A DNA stretch of 64,000 nucleotides from NCBI RefSeq assembly GCF_014650595.1, contig NZ_BMVG01000003.1, forward strand, positions 62,001 to 126,000. The letters are read 5' to 3'. This document shows, piece after piece, positions 46,268-55,236 of the stretch (position 1 is its first letter; every line of letters starts with the position of its first letter). The notes under the pieces were generated by a model. That model saw only the letters and a program-made list of their open reading frames with translations. It was not told the DNA's origin and ran no database searches. This stretch comes from Streptomyces alanosinicus (GTDB lineage Bacteria; Actinomycetota; Actinomycetes; Streptomycetales; Streptomycetaceae). The position numbers and the translations under genes are program-made.

Positions 46268-46697
46268 ACAGCCGCCTCCTACCAGGGCGACAAGGACACC
46301 GCGCGCGTGCTACGAGCGGGCCGTCGAACTGGGGCGCGCGCACCACAGCCGCTGGACCGTGGCCGACGCACAGGTCTCGATCATGGTGAATCCGCACCGG
46401 GTCCGGCCCGGGGCAGCCCTCCGGGCCGGCCGCGCCGCCCTGCGCGCGTTCGAGGAACTCGGCGACCCCCGCGGCAAGTGCGCCGCGCTGCGCGGCCTCG
46501 CCGTCACCGCGCGGGTCCTGGGGCGGCTGGAGACGGCGCTGGATCTGCACGCCGAGAGCCATCGGCTGGCCGTGTCGCACCATCTGCCCCTGCTGGAGTT
46601 CGCCAACCGGGTCTCGGAGGCCGAGTGCCGTCTCGCCCTCGGCCGGGCGCCGGAGCAGACCGGGGCGGTGGAGGAGACGGAGGGACGACCGGGGTAG
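46268..46697 (+). pseudogene. Frameshifted C-terminal fragment of a TPR protein
   Basis: Codons ASYQGDKDTAR in one frame are continued by CYERAVELGRAHHSRW in the next; removing one base of the run GCGCGCGTGC near 46301-46310 would join them into one TPR. The rest (GDPRGKCAALRGLAVTARVL, LETALDLHAESHRLA, LPLLEFANRVSEAECRLALG) reads as further TPR helices to the stop at 46697. The N-terminal part of the protein, probably a regulator of the AfsR/BTAD or LuxR-TPR type, is absent. The frame's nominal upstream extension is antisense to the lipoprotein gene. Confidence 0.72.
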
Positions 46698-46734
46698 ACC
46701 GAGAAGCCCCGCTTCCCCGCTCCGCCGTACGCGA

Positions 46735-46764
46735 AAGCCCCGCCGGAAGATTCCGGCGGGGCTT
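46735..46764. terminator. Strong hairpin terminator
   Basis: AAGCCCCGCCGGAA and TTCCGGCGGGGCTT form a perfect 14-bp stem with a GA loop, directly followed by CGTGGG. It lies 25 bp after the stop of the minus-strand MFS gene and 37 bp after the end of the TPR remnant; in the minus-strand direction the stem's A-rich arm ends give a short U run. Likely bidirectional. Confidence 0.85.
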
Positions 46765-46789
46765 CGTGGGCGCGGCCCGGGCGTGGGTG

Positions 46790-49519
46790 TTATCGGGCCG
46801 CTTCGTCCTGGTGGGCGTCCTGGTGGGACAGTTCGAGGTCGAAGCCGGTGGTGCCGCCGCCGTCCACGCGCAGCGACGCGGCGACCGGGGCGTAGCCGCT
46901 GGCGATGACGGTGTACTCGCCGCCGTCCAGGTCGGTGAAGCCGTAGGCGCCGTCGGGGCCGGTGATCGCGGTGCCGACCACGTTCCCGGCCGAGTCCAGC
47001 AGGGTGACCTTGGCCTCGTCGAGCGGGTCGCCGGTGGCGGTGCTGACCACGCCGCCCAGCCGGGCGCCCGGTTCGAGGCGGACCTCGCAGGCCTCGCCGG
47101 TTCCCGGTGCGACGTCGGCCGCGAGGGCGGCCGGGCGGTATCCGGGCGCGTTCACCACGAGCGTGTAGCCGCCGGGGACCAGGTCGCTCAGCGCGAAGGC
47201 GCCGTCCGCGGCCGACGTTCCGGAGGACACGACCTCGCCGCGTACGTCGGTGGCGACGAGCAGCGCTCCCGGCAGCGGGCGTCCGTCGACGGCGTCCCGC
47301 ACGGACCCGGTGAGGGCCACGGTGCCGCTGAGCGCGAGGTCGCACTCGACCGGCTCCTCGCCGACCAGCACCGTGACGGCCTGCGGCTGCCGGGCACCGG
47401 CGGCGCCGATCAGCACATAGGTGCCGGGGCCGCCGACGGCCAGGGTGTAGCCGCCGTCCGCGCCGCTGACGGCACGGCCGAGCTGCCGTCCCTTGACGTC
47501 GATCAGGGTGACGACGGCCTGTGGCACCGCGGCGCCCGTGCCGTCCAGCACCCGGCCGTGGACGCTGTGCCGCCCGGCACCGGGCACGGGCTCGAACCGG
47601 TCGGCCACCGGGCCGGATGGGGGACGGCTCCCGCCGGGTGCCGATTCGGCGGCGGTGCGCGCGGGCGCGGCAGGCTCGGCGGCGACGGACTCGGCCGCGG
47701 CGGACTCGGCGACGACCGGATGGGCGACGACCGGCTCGGCGGTGGTCGGCTCGGCGGTGGTCGGCTCGGCGGTGGTCGGCTCGGCGGTGGTCGCCGCCGG
47801 CGCCGGCGCCGGGGTGCCGTTCTCCTCCGCCGCCCGTGCCTCCAGTCCGGAGACCTGGCGCAGCGGCACCTCCTTGGTCCACACGGCGACCAGGAAGCCC
47901 AGGACCATCACGGCCGCCGCGATGAGGAACACGAGCTGCATCGAGTCGGTGAAGCCGGCCTTGAACGGCTGGGCCAGCCGCGGGTCGAGCCGCTGGATGA
48001 ACGAGGAGTCGTCGAGGACGCCCGAGCCGCTGCCGCCGCTCGCCCCGGGGTGCGACAGCATCTGCAGCACCGGCTTGTTCGCGGGGTCGGCGCGCACGGC
48101 CGGGTCATGGAGCGCGGCCTGGAACGCGGGCGTCCGCGCGGCGTCCCGGAAGGCCGAGCCGATCTTGTCGCCGACGGTGCTGAACAGCACGGAGAGGAAG
48201 ATCGCCGTACCGGCGGTGCCGCCCATCTGCCGGAAGAAAGTGGCCGAGGCGGTCGCCACGCCCATGTCCTTGGGCTCGACGTCGTTCTGCACGGCCAGGG
48301 TCAGGATCTGCATACAGCCGCTGAGGCCGACGCCGAACAGCGCCATGTAGGCCATGGTCTCCGGCAGCGCCGTGTCCCACTGCACCCGGTAGTGGAACAG
48401 CAGCAGCGCGGCGATGATCAGCAGGGTGCCGATGACGGGGTAGACCTTGTACTTGCCGGTCTTCTGGATGATGCCGCCGACCACGACGGTCCCGGCGATC
48501 ATCCCGATCATCAACGGGAGCATCAGCAGACCGGACTTGGTGGGGCTGACGCCCTTCACGATCTGCAGATACAGCGGGACCATCATCAGCCCGCCGAACA
48601 TGCCCATGCCGACGATCACGGACAGCAGGCTCATCTTGCTGAAGACCGGGCTGCGGAACAGCCGCATCGGGATCAGGGCCTCCTCGCCCATGGCCCGTTC
48701 GATGAAGACCCAGGCGATCAGGCCGACCACGCCGACCCCGTAGCAGACGCAGGCCTTCGTGGAGGTCCAGCCCCAGCTCTGGCCCTGCTCGGCCACCAGC
48801 AGCAGCGGCACCACGCCGATCGCGATGGTGAGCGCGCCCCACCAGTCGATGCGGTGCTCGCGCCGGGTGTGCGGGAGGTTCAGCACCTTGGCGACGACGA
48901 ACAGCGCGATGATCCCGATGGGCACGTTGACCAGGAACACCCAGCGCCAGCCGGAGATGGCCAGGATGCTGCTGCGGCCCGCCAGGAAGCCGCCGATGAG
49001 CGGGCCGAGCACGCTGGAGGAGCCGAACGTCGCGAGCATGTAGCCCTGGTAGCGGGCCCGCTCGCGGGGCGGGACGATGTCCCCGATGATCGCCAGCGCC
49101 AGGGACATCAGACCGCCGGCGCCGATGCCCTGGAAGGCCCGGAAGGCGGACAGCTCCGTCATCGAGGTGGCGAACGAACAGGCCGCCGAGCCGATGACGA
49201 AGATCGTGATGGCCGCGAGGAAGTAGGGCTTACGGCCGTAGAGGTCGGAGAGCTTTCCGTACAGCGGCGTGCTGATGGTGGAGGTGATCAGGTACGCGGT
49301 GGTGACCCACGCCTGTGCGCTCAGGCCGTGCAGATCGTCGGCGATGGTACGGATCGAGGTGCTGACGATCGTCTGGTCGAGCGCCGCAAGGAACATCCCC
49401 AGCATCAGGCCGCTGAGGATCGTCATGATCTGACGATGGGTCAGCCTGCCGTCGGCCGGCGGCGCCGACCCGGATATCGCTACGGTTCCCCCGCGGGCCG
49501 GGGATGCGGACGTGGTCAT
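46790..49519 (-). CDS. DHA2-family MFS drug exporter fused to three CnaB/carboxypeptidase-regulatory-like repeats
   Basis: A 909-residue protein. Residues about 30-560 are a 14-helix DHA2 exporter: LDQTIVSTSIRTIADDL (helix 1 motif), GKLSDLYGRKPYF (motif A) and GSSSVLGPLIGGFLAG (motif C). A Pro/Ala/Glu/Thr linker (TTAEP repeats) follows. Residues about 651-731, 732-817 and 818-898 are three beta-sandwich repeats of the carboxypeptidase-regulatory/CnaB type, each with a G.V.d..g.p.p.A.v and Gg.Y.l pattern. In a 14-helix topology both ends should be cytoplasmic, an odd place for such repeats. The start MTTSASPARGG has AAGGAG ten bases upstream. A short CTTG/CAAG dyad near 49654-49668 may be its operator. 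Confidence 0.9.
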   Translation of the reverse strand: MTTSASPARGGTVAISGSAPPADGRLTHRQIMTILSGLMLGMFLAALDQTIVSTSIRTIADDLHGLSAQAWVTTAYLITSTISTPLYGKLSDLYGRKPYFLAAITIFVIGSAACSFATSMTELSAFRAFQGIGAGGLMSLALAIIGDIVPPRERARYQGYMLATFGSSSVLGPLIGGFLAGRSSILAISGWRWVFLVNVPIGIIALFVVAKVLNLPHTRREHRIDWWGALTIAIGVVPLLLVAEQGQSWGWTSTKACVCYGVGVVGLIAWVFIERAMGEEALIPMRLFRSPVFSKMSLLSVIVGMGMFGGLMMVPLYLQIVKGVSPTKSGLLMLPLMIGMIAGTVVVGGIIQKTGKYKVYPVIGTLLIIAALLLFHYRVQWDTALPETMAYMALFGVGLSGCMQILTLAVQNDVEPKDMGVATASATFFRQMGGTAGTAIFLSVLFSTVGDKIGSAFRDAARTPAFQAALHDPAVRADPANKPVLQMLSHPGASGGSGSGVLDDSSFIQRLDPRLAQPFKAGFTDSMQLVFLIAAAVMVLGFLVAVWTKEVPLRQVSGLEARAAEENGTPAPAPAATTAEPTTAEPTTAEPTTAEPVVAHPVVAESAAAESVAAEPAAPARTAAESAPGGSRPPSGPVADRFEPVPGAGRHSVHGRVLDGTGAAVPQAVVTLIDVKGRQLGRAVSGADGGYTLAVGGPGTYVLIGAAGARQPQAVTVLVGEEPVECDLALSGTVALTGSVRDAVDGRPLPGALLVATDVRGEVVSSGTSAADGAFALSDLVPGGYTLVVNAPGYRPAALAADVAPGTGEACEVRLEPGARLGGVVSTATGDPLDEAKVTLLDSAGNVVGTAITGPDGAYGFTDLDGGEYTVIASGYAPVAASLRVDGGGTTGFDLELSHQDAHQDEAAR
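47733..47792. repeat. Four exact tandem copies of a 15-bp unit
   Basis: GGCTCGGCGGTGGTC repeats exactly at 47733, 47748, 47763 and 47778, encoding the TTAEP linker repeats between the transporter and its C-terminal repeats. Exact identity suggests recent slippage. Confidence 0.93.
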
Positions 49520-49797
49520 GCGTGCGGATCTCCTTGCCTCGCCTCGCCGCCCGAGCGCTGCCCGGCCCCGAGGCTCGTGTTGTGCGGTGAACTCGTGTGC
49601 TGCGGTGAACCGGTCGTCGTGGCGACCCCGCCGCGGCCGCGCCACATTCTGTTGCTTGCGGCTACCAAGTGAGTGTAGGCCCGGCCGGCACGGGCCGCGT
49701 CACCCCTCTGCCGACAGCCGAGAGCGACGAGGTCACGGCCGCGGCGGCGGGCCAGGAGCCCCTTCCTCGGGGGCATTTGGCCGTGGTCGTGGGTCGC

Positions 49798-52272
49798 TCA
49801 GGTGTCGTCCGGGGTGCCGAGGCCGGTCAGGGCGCCGACCGGGTCGAGGTCCGGGGTGCCGCGGGGCCACCAGTCGTCGCGGCCGGGTTCCGACTCGTAC
49901 GCATACCACAGGCCGTCCCGGCCGAGGCGGAGCTGGACATGTCCGCGCGGGTGGGTGAGGTGGTTGCGCCAGGGGCGGAACGCCGGCAGGTCGGCGGCGA
50001 GCAGCAGCGGGCGGGCCCGGTCGAAGCGCCCGGCCGGCGGGTCCCACGCCTCCTCCAGGACCGCGAGCCCCGCGCTCCCGCCCTGCCGCCAGGCCGCGAC
50101 GGCACGCGCGAGGTCGGCGGGGGTGCGGCCGACGGCCGTGGCGAGCGTGGCGTACAGCGTGCGGGTGGCGGCCGTGAGTCCGGAACCGGGGCGGGCGGCG
50201 GCCAGTCGCACGGCGTCCTGCCACAGGGTCAGTTCGCCGACCGGGTCGGCTCCGGTGGTGAGCAGGGCGTGGGCACGGCCGGCGGCGTCGGTCGCCAGCT
50301 GGTCCAGCGCAAAGGGGTCCGGGCCGCCGGGGGCCGCCGGATACACCGGGGGCTGCTCGGGGTGCGGGGGCGGCGCGGGCGGCGGTGGCAGCGGGGGGAG
50401 TTGGCGCGGGGCGAGGGCGTCGGCGGCGCGTACCCCGGGCAGGGAGCGCGGCTGCCGCTCCTGGGCGGCCCGGGCCGCGCGGGCGGCACTGCGCCGGGAC
50501 AGCGCGTCCAGCAGGTCGTTCTCGCCGCGGCCGCGCAGCAGGAGCAGCACGAACGGGTCGGTGTCGAGCAGTCGTGCCGTCTGGTAGCACAGCGCGGCCG
50601 CGTGCTTGCAGGGGTGACCGGAGTCGGGGCAGCTGCAGCGCGGGGCGAGGTCGCCGGGGCCGGGCAGCAGCGGGACACCGCAGTCGGCGAGGGACTGGGG
50701 CAGTTCCTTGTCGAGCAGCGCGGCGATGTCCCCCGGCCGGTCGGCGGCCGCGTCCAGGAACCGCGCCCAGTCCTCGCCCTCCAGCGTGCGCACCCGCATC
50801 TGCACGCGGTACGGGCGGGGCCGGCTCCCGCGCACGTACGCCAGCACGAGCCCCGGTGTCACGGTGATCGCGTCGACATGCCCCTGGTCGGCATAGCCGC
50901 GGCCCCGGGCCACCCGCTTGGCGTCCAGCGCGCCCCGCTCCAGCGCGGCCGTCCATGCGTTGCCCCACCAGGTGGCGGCGAACGGCGCATCCTCGGCACC
51001 GGCCGCGCGGGGCGGGAACGCCGGGAAAGTGCGGCGCAGTTCGCTGTCGCGGTGAGGGGAGGCCATGGTGGACGGCACGTGCGGGGATCCGACGGTCGCG
51101 GTCTCGGTCACGGGGGGCGGCTCGGCTGTGTCGGTGGCGCCGGTGCTGTCGGTGGTGCCGGTGCTGTCGGTCCCGCCGGTGGTGCCCGTGCCGTCGGTGG
51201 TATCCGTGCCGTCGGTGGCGGCACCGGTGGCGACGGGGTGTGGCTCCTCTTCCGGGGTGTCGGAGCAGGCCGGCATGCGGAAGGCGTTCGCCAGGTACTG
51301 GCGCATGTCCTGGGCGGCCTTGACGCGGGCTGTCGGGGAGCCCGGTCCAGGGGCGGGTGTCACGCGCGGCGCGGGAGCGGGACTCCCCGTGGCGCGGGGG
51401 CCGCGCCGCCTGCCCGGCTCGGCCGTCTGCTCGCCGCGCGCGGCGGCCTCGGCCTCGGCGCGCAGCGCCTCCCGCCGGGCGGCCCGGAGCGCCTCTCGGG
51501 CCCGGTCGGCAGGGCTCCCGGTGAGCCGTTCCGCACGAGCGGCTCCGGGCGCGCCCCGATGATCCGCGCGACCGCTCCCGGGCGCCTCCCCGTCATCCGC
51601 ACGAGCGGTCCCTGGCACGGCCCGGTCATCCGCACGAGCGGCCCTGGGCACAGCCCGGTCATCCGCACGAGCGGCCCCGGACACGGCCCGCTCATCCGCA
51701 CCAGCGGTCCCAGGCACAGCCCTGTCAACCACACCAGCGGCTCCGGGCGCGCCCCCGTCACCCGTGTCCGCGGACTGTGTCGTGGCACCGGGCCACACAC
51801 CGTCAACAACGTTCACGGGGTGCGCGGGGTGCGCGGGGTGCGCGGGGTGCGCGGGGTGCGCGGGGTGCGCGGGGTGCGCCGAAGCGTCGGTCGTGTCGCC
51901 GTCGCCAGATGCGGCGGACTCTCCGCGCTCGTCCGCCGCGCCGGCCGTCTCCTCCGTCGCGCCGTCCCCGCCCGGCCGGGCGGGCAGTGCCGATACGGCC
52001 GACCGGAGAGCGGCCCGGACGACATCCGCGGGCCTCGGCCCCACGGTGCCGGCCCGCGGTGCCGCGTACCCGGACGCCGCCCTCGCCTGCCCAGGCTTCT
52101 TCCGCCCGGTCTCCGCCCGCTCGGCACCCGGCTGTTCCGACCCCGGCGGTTCGCATCCCGGCGGTTCGGTCCCCCGCGGTTCGGATTCGGCGCGTTCGGC
52201 CTCCGCCCGCTGCCGGGCCTCCCGCAGGGCCCGTCGGGCGGCGTCACCGGGGCGTTGTTCCGCGCTCGTCAT
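49798..52272 (-). CDS. SWIM zinc-finger protein
   Basis: An 824-residue protein. The first 360 residues are low-complexity and disordered, with (HPA)7 and a degenerate 11-residue ADDRAVPGTAR-like repeat. The globular part starts near TFPAFPPRAAG and WWGNAWTAALERGALDAKRV. The SWIM motif CSCPDSGHPCKHAAALCY (CxCxnCxH) binds zinc and probably DNA or protein. The ATG overlaps the SNF2 helicase stop by 4 bp, so it is made together with the helicase; the pair is a conserved two-gene module in actinobacteria (from memory). Role likely in DNA repair or chromatin-like remodelling (inference). Confidence 0.9.
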   Translation of the reverse strand: MTSAEQRPGDAARRALREARQRAEAERAESEPRGTEPPGCEPPGSEQPGAERAETGRKKPGQARAASGYAAPRAGTVGPRPADVVRAALRSAVSALPARPGGDGATEETAGAADERGESAASGDGDTTDASAHPAHPAHPAHPAHPAHPAHPVNVVDGVWPGATTQSADTGDGGAPGAAGVVDRAVPGTAGADERAVSGAARADDRAVPRAARADDRAVPGTARADDGEAPGSGRADHRGAPGAARAERLTGSPADRAREALRAARREALRAEAEAAARGEQTAEPGRRRGPRATGSPAPAPRVTPAPGPGSPTARVKAAQDMRQYLANAFRMPACSDTPEEEPHPVATGAATDGTDTTDGTGTTGGTDSTGTTDSTGATDTAEPPPVTETATVGSPHVPSTMASPHRDSELRRTFPAFPPRAAGAEDAPFAATWWGNAWTAALERGALDAKRVARGRGYADQGHVDAITVTPGLVLAYVRGSRPRPYRVQMRVRTLEGEDWARFLDAAADRPGDIAALLDKELPQSLADCGVPLLPGPGDLAPRCSCPDSGHPCKHAAALCYQTARLLDTDPFVLLLLRGRGENDLLDALSRRSAARAARAAQERQPRSLPGVRAADALAPRQLPPLPPPPAPPPHPEQPPVYPAAPGGPDPFALDQLATDAAGRAHALLTTGADPVGELTLWQDAVRLAAARPGSGLTAATRTLYATLATAVGRTPADLARAVAAWRQGGSAGLAVLEEAWDPPAGRFDRARPLLLAADLPAFRPWRNHLTHPRGHVQLRLGRDGLWYAYESEPGRDDWWPRGTPDLDPVGALTGLGTPDDT
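51529..51759. repeat. 33-bp minisatellite, about seven degenerate units
   Basis: Units beginning ATCCGCACGAGCGG or a close variant start every 33 bp at about 51529, 51562, 51595, 51628, 51661, 51694 and 51727. They encode the 11-residue repeats of the SWIM protein's disordered N-terminus. Confidence 0.88.
51817..51879. repeat. Seven exact tandem copies of GGGGTGCGC
   Basis: The 9-bp unit repeats without error from 51817 to 51879 and encodes (HPA)7 in the minus-strand SWIM gene. Length polymorphism is expected. Confidence 0.95.
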
Positions 52273-55139
52273 GACGGCCTCCGCAGCGAGACGAGGTCGG
52301 ACAGCTCACGGTCGGTCAGTTCGGTCAGGGCCGCCTCGCCGGAACCGAGGACGGCGTCGGCCAGGGCGCGCTTGGCGATGAGCATCTCGGCGATGCGGTC
52401 CTCGACCGTGCCCTCGGTGATCAGGCGGTGGACCTGGACCGGCTGCGTCTGGCCGATGCGGTACGCGCGGTCGGTGGCCTGCTCCTCCACGGCGGGGTTC
52501 CACCAACGGTCGAAGTGGACGACGTGGCCCGCGCGCGTGAGGTTCAAGCCGGTGCCGGCGGCCTTCAGGGAGAGCACCAGGACGGGGGTCTCGCCGCTCT
52601 GGAAGCGGTCCACCATACGCTCGCGCTCCGGGACCGGGGTCCCTCCGTGCAGCAGGTCGACCGGGACGGCGCGGGCGGAGAGGTGGGCGGTGATCAGGCG
52701 GGCCATGCCGACGTACTGGGTGAAGACGAGCGCCGAGCCGTCCTCGGCGAGCAGGGTGTCCAACAGCTCGTCCAGCAGGGCGAGTTTGCCGGAGCGGTGG
52801 GCCGCCCGGGAGATGTCGCCCTCCTCCTTCAGATACAGCGCGGGGTGGTCGCAGATCTGCTTCAGGGCGCCGAGCAGCTTCAGGACCAGGCCCCGGCGCG
52901 CGATGCCCTCGGCGGTCTCGATGGCCAGCATCGACTCGCGCACCACCGCCTCGTACAGCGCGGCCTGCTCGCGGGTGAGGGGCACCGGGTGGTCCGTCTC
53001 GGTCTTGGGGGGCAGTTCCGGGACGATGCCCGGGTCGGACTTCTTGCGGCGCAGGAGGAAGGGGCGGACCAGACGGGCGAGGCGCTCGACGGCTTCCTGG
53101 TCCTCGCCGTTCTCCACCGCGCGGGCGTGGCGGGCGCGGAAGGACTTCAGGGGGCCGAGGAGTCCGGGGGTGGTCCAGTCGAGCAGGGCCCACAGTTCGG
53201 AGAGGTTGTTCTCCACCGGGGTGCCGGTGAGCGCCACCCGCGCCGGTGCCGGGACGGTGCGCAGCGCCTTGGCCGTGGCGGAGTAGGGGTTCTTCACATG
53301 CTGGGCCTCGTCGGCGACGACCATGCCCCAGGGCTGTTCGGCCAGGCGGGCCGCGGTGGAGCGCATGGTGCCGTACGTGGTCAGGACGAAGCCGCCGTCG
53401 AGGCCGTCCAGGGTGCGACCCTGGCCGTGGAAGCGGCGGACGGGCACGCCGGGCGCGAAGCGGCTGATCTCCCGCTGCCAGTTGCCGAGCAGGGAGGCGG
53501 GGCAGACCACCAGGGTCGGCTCGGGACGGGCGCGCTGGAGATGCAGGGCGATGACGGTGACGGTCTTGCCGAGACCCATGTCGTCGGCGAGGCAGCCGCC
53601 GAGGCCGAGGGAGGTCATGAGGTCCAGCCAGGCGAGACCCCGCAGTTGGTAGTCGCGGAGGGTGGCGGCGAGGCCCGGGGGCGGGGCGGCGGGGCGCAGG
53701 CCCGCGGTGAGCCGGTCGCGGAGCACGGCCAGCGCGCCGACCGGGACGGCCTCGACACTCTCACCGTCGACGTCGGCGGTGCCGGTGAGCGCGACGGACA
53801 GGGCGTCGACCGGGTCGAGCAGGCCCAGTTCGCGTTTGCGGGCCTTGCGGACGAGGGCCGGGTCGACCAGCACCCAGCGGTCCCGGAGCCGGACGACCGG
53901 GCGGTGGGCCTCGGCGAGGGCGTCCATCTCTGCCTCGCTGAGCGGATCCCCGCCGATCGCCAGCTGCCAGCGGAACTGCAGCAGCTCCTCGCTCTCGAAG
54001 GAGCCGGTGCCGTCGGTCGCCGAGCCGGGGGCCGGGCGGACCACCGCGGCGGCCGTCAGATCGTGGGCGAGGTCCCGCGGCCAGTGCACGGCGACCCCGG
54101 CGGCGGCCAGCCGGGCGGCGCCGACACCGAGCAGTTCGCCCACCTCCTCCTCGGACAGGGCGAGAACGTCCGGCACCTCGTGCTCGGCGAGCCGGTCCAG
54201 GGGCGGCCAGACGCGGGCGGCGCGCCGTACGGCGAGGGCGGCGTCCACACGTGCGCGGGGCCCGAACGCGGCGCTGGCCTCCCGCGCCCACAGGGCCGCC
54301 GCGTCGGCCACCAGAGTGGGGTCGGCGAGGCTGTGCACCTGCACGACGGCGGCTCCGGCGGCACGGGCGCCGTCGAGCGCACCGGCGTCGAAGACGTCGT
54401 ACGCGGACAGGTCCAGGCGCAGTGAGATCCGCACGCCCGCGTCCATGCCGGCGGCGACCTCGGCGGCCCACTCATGGGCACCCGGCAGGGCCACCGGCTC
54501 CCGGGCGGCGAAGGGCCGGCCGGAGGAGTACGGGGCGGCCGGGGTGCGGGGCAGGGTGTCGGCGACCGCGTCCAGGAAGGAGCGGACCAGGGCCTCCGGC
54601 TCGGGCAGCCGGAGCGGGCCGGGGTCCGGCAGCGGCACGGCGTGGCCCTCCGGGGGCAGCGCCGCGGCCACCGCGCGCAGATGGGCGATGTCGTCGGGCT
54701 CCAGTGGGCCGGCCCGCCAGGCGTCCTGGCCCGCGGGGGTCAGGCCCGGCAGCAGCCGGCCGCGCGCGACCAGGCGCAGCGCGTGCAGCGCGGCGGCTCC
54801 CCAGCAGGCCGTGGCCGGATGGGCGGACGGGTCGCGGCGGGCCCGGACCAGCAGCGGCAGCGCCTCGGCGAGCGGCAGGGTCAGCGCGGGCACCTGACGG
54901 CGGCGCACACCGGCTCCATGGCGTCGTACGACCGTCAGCTCGGACCTGTCGCCTTCGGGGCCGGCCTCGGGGCCGGCCGCGGCGGGCAGGGCGCCGCCTT
55001 CGGGGTCCCAGAAGGCGATGCGGCCCTCGCGCGGGAGGGGCGCGGGAAGATAGACGGACGCGAGGCGCACGGGGACCGCGCTCCCGGTCCGCCCGGACCC
55101 TCCCCTGCGCTCGGCCATCACCGCCGAGCCACTGCTCAT
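52269..55139 (-). CDS. SNF2-family DEAD/DEAH helicase
   Basis: A 956-residue Swi2/Snf2 ATPase. The N-terminal 470 residues are a family-specific domain; the motor follows with CLADDMGLGKTVTVIALH (motif I), VVADEAQHVKNPYS (motif II), LTGTPVENNLSELWALLD (motif III), VFTQYVGMARLI and DRAYRIGQTQPVQVHR (motif VI). Such proteins translocate on duplex DNA. ATG at 55139 is used; a GTG directly before it is possible. The next gene, the SWIM protein, is translationally coupled (ATGA), implying a joint complex. Confidence 0.93.
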   Translation of the reverse strand: MSSGSAVMAERRGGSGRTGSAVPVRLASVYLPAPLPREGRIAFWDPEGGALPAAAGPEAGPEGDRSELTVVRRHGAGVRRRQVPALTLPLAEALPLLVRARRDPSAHPATACWGAAALHALRLVARGRLLPGLTPAGQDAWRAGPLEPDDIAHLRAVAAALPPEGHAVPLPDPGPLRLPEPEALVRSFLDAVADTLPRTPAAPYSSGRPFAAREPVALPGAHEWAAEVAAGMDAGVRISLRLDLSAYDVFDAGALDGARAAGAAVVQVHSLADPTLVADAAALWAREASAAFGPRARVDAALAVRRAARVWPPLDRLAEHEVPDVLALSEEEVGELLGVGAARLAAAGVAVHWPRDLAHDLTAAAVVRPAPGSATDGTGSFESEELLQFRWQLAIGGDPLSEAEMDALAEAHRPVVRLRDRWVLVDPALVRKARKRELGLLDPVDALSVALTGTADVDGESVEAVPVGALAVLRDRLTAGLRPAAPPPGLAATLRDYQLRGLAWLDLMTSLGLGGCLADDMGLGKTVTVIALHLQRARPEPTLVVCPASLLGNWQREISRFAPGVPVRRFHGQGRTLDGLDGGFVLTTYGTMRSTAARLAEQPWGMVVADEAQHVKNPYSATAKALRTVPAPARVALTGTPVENNLSELWALLDWTTPGLLGPLKSFRARHARAVENGEDQEAVERLARLVRPFLLRRKKSDPGIVPELPPKTETDHPVPLTREQAALYEAVVRESMLAIETAEGIARRGLVLKLLGALKQICDHPALYLKEEGDISRAAHRSGKLALLDELLDTLLAEDGSALVFTQYVGMARLITAHLSARAVPVDLLHGGTPVPERERMVDRFQSGETPVLVLSLKAAGTGLNLTRAGHVVHFDRWWNPAVEEQATDRAYRIGQTQPVQVHRLITEGTVEDRIAEMLIAKRALADAVLGSGEAALTELTDRELSDLVSLRRPS

Positions 55140-55236
55140 CACGTCCTGCCACCTCCCGCCCCTGTGCCGATCAGCCGTCTTCGACTCTACGGGCGGGGTC
55201 TGACAATGGGCCCCGGAGACCGGTCGGGGCCGGTGC

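Noticed and set aside
46022..49672. A 1216-codon plus-strand open frame
   Set aside because: It is antisense to the MFS exporter gene, has no domain similarity and a composition typical of GC-rich shadow frames.
51529..51879. CRISPR array
   Set aside because: The repeats are contiguous, lack spacers and encode in-frame repeats of the SWIM protein; no cas genes.
49669..53286. A 1205-codon plus-strand open frame
   Set aside because: Antisense to the SWIM and SNF2 genes; low-complexity and without recognisable motifs.
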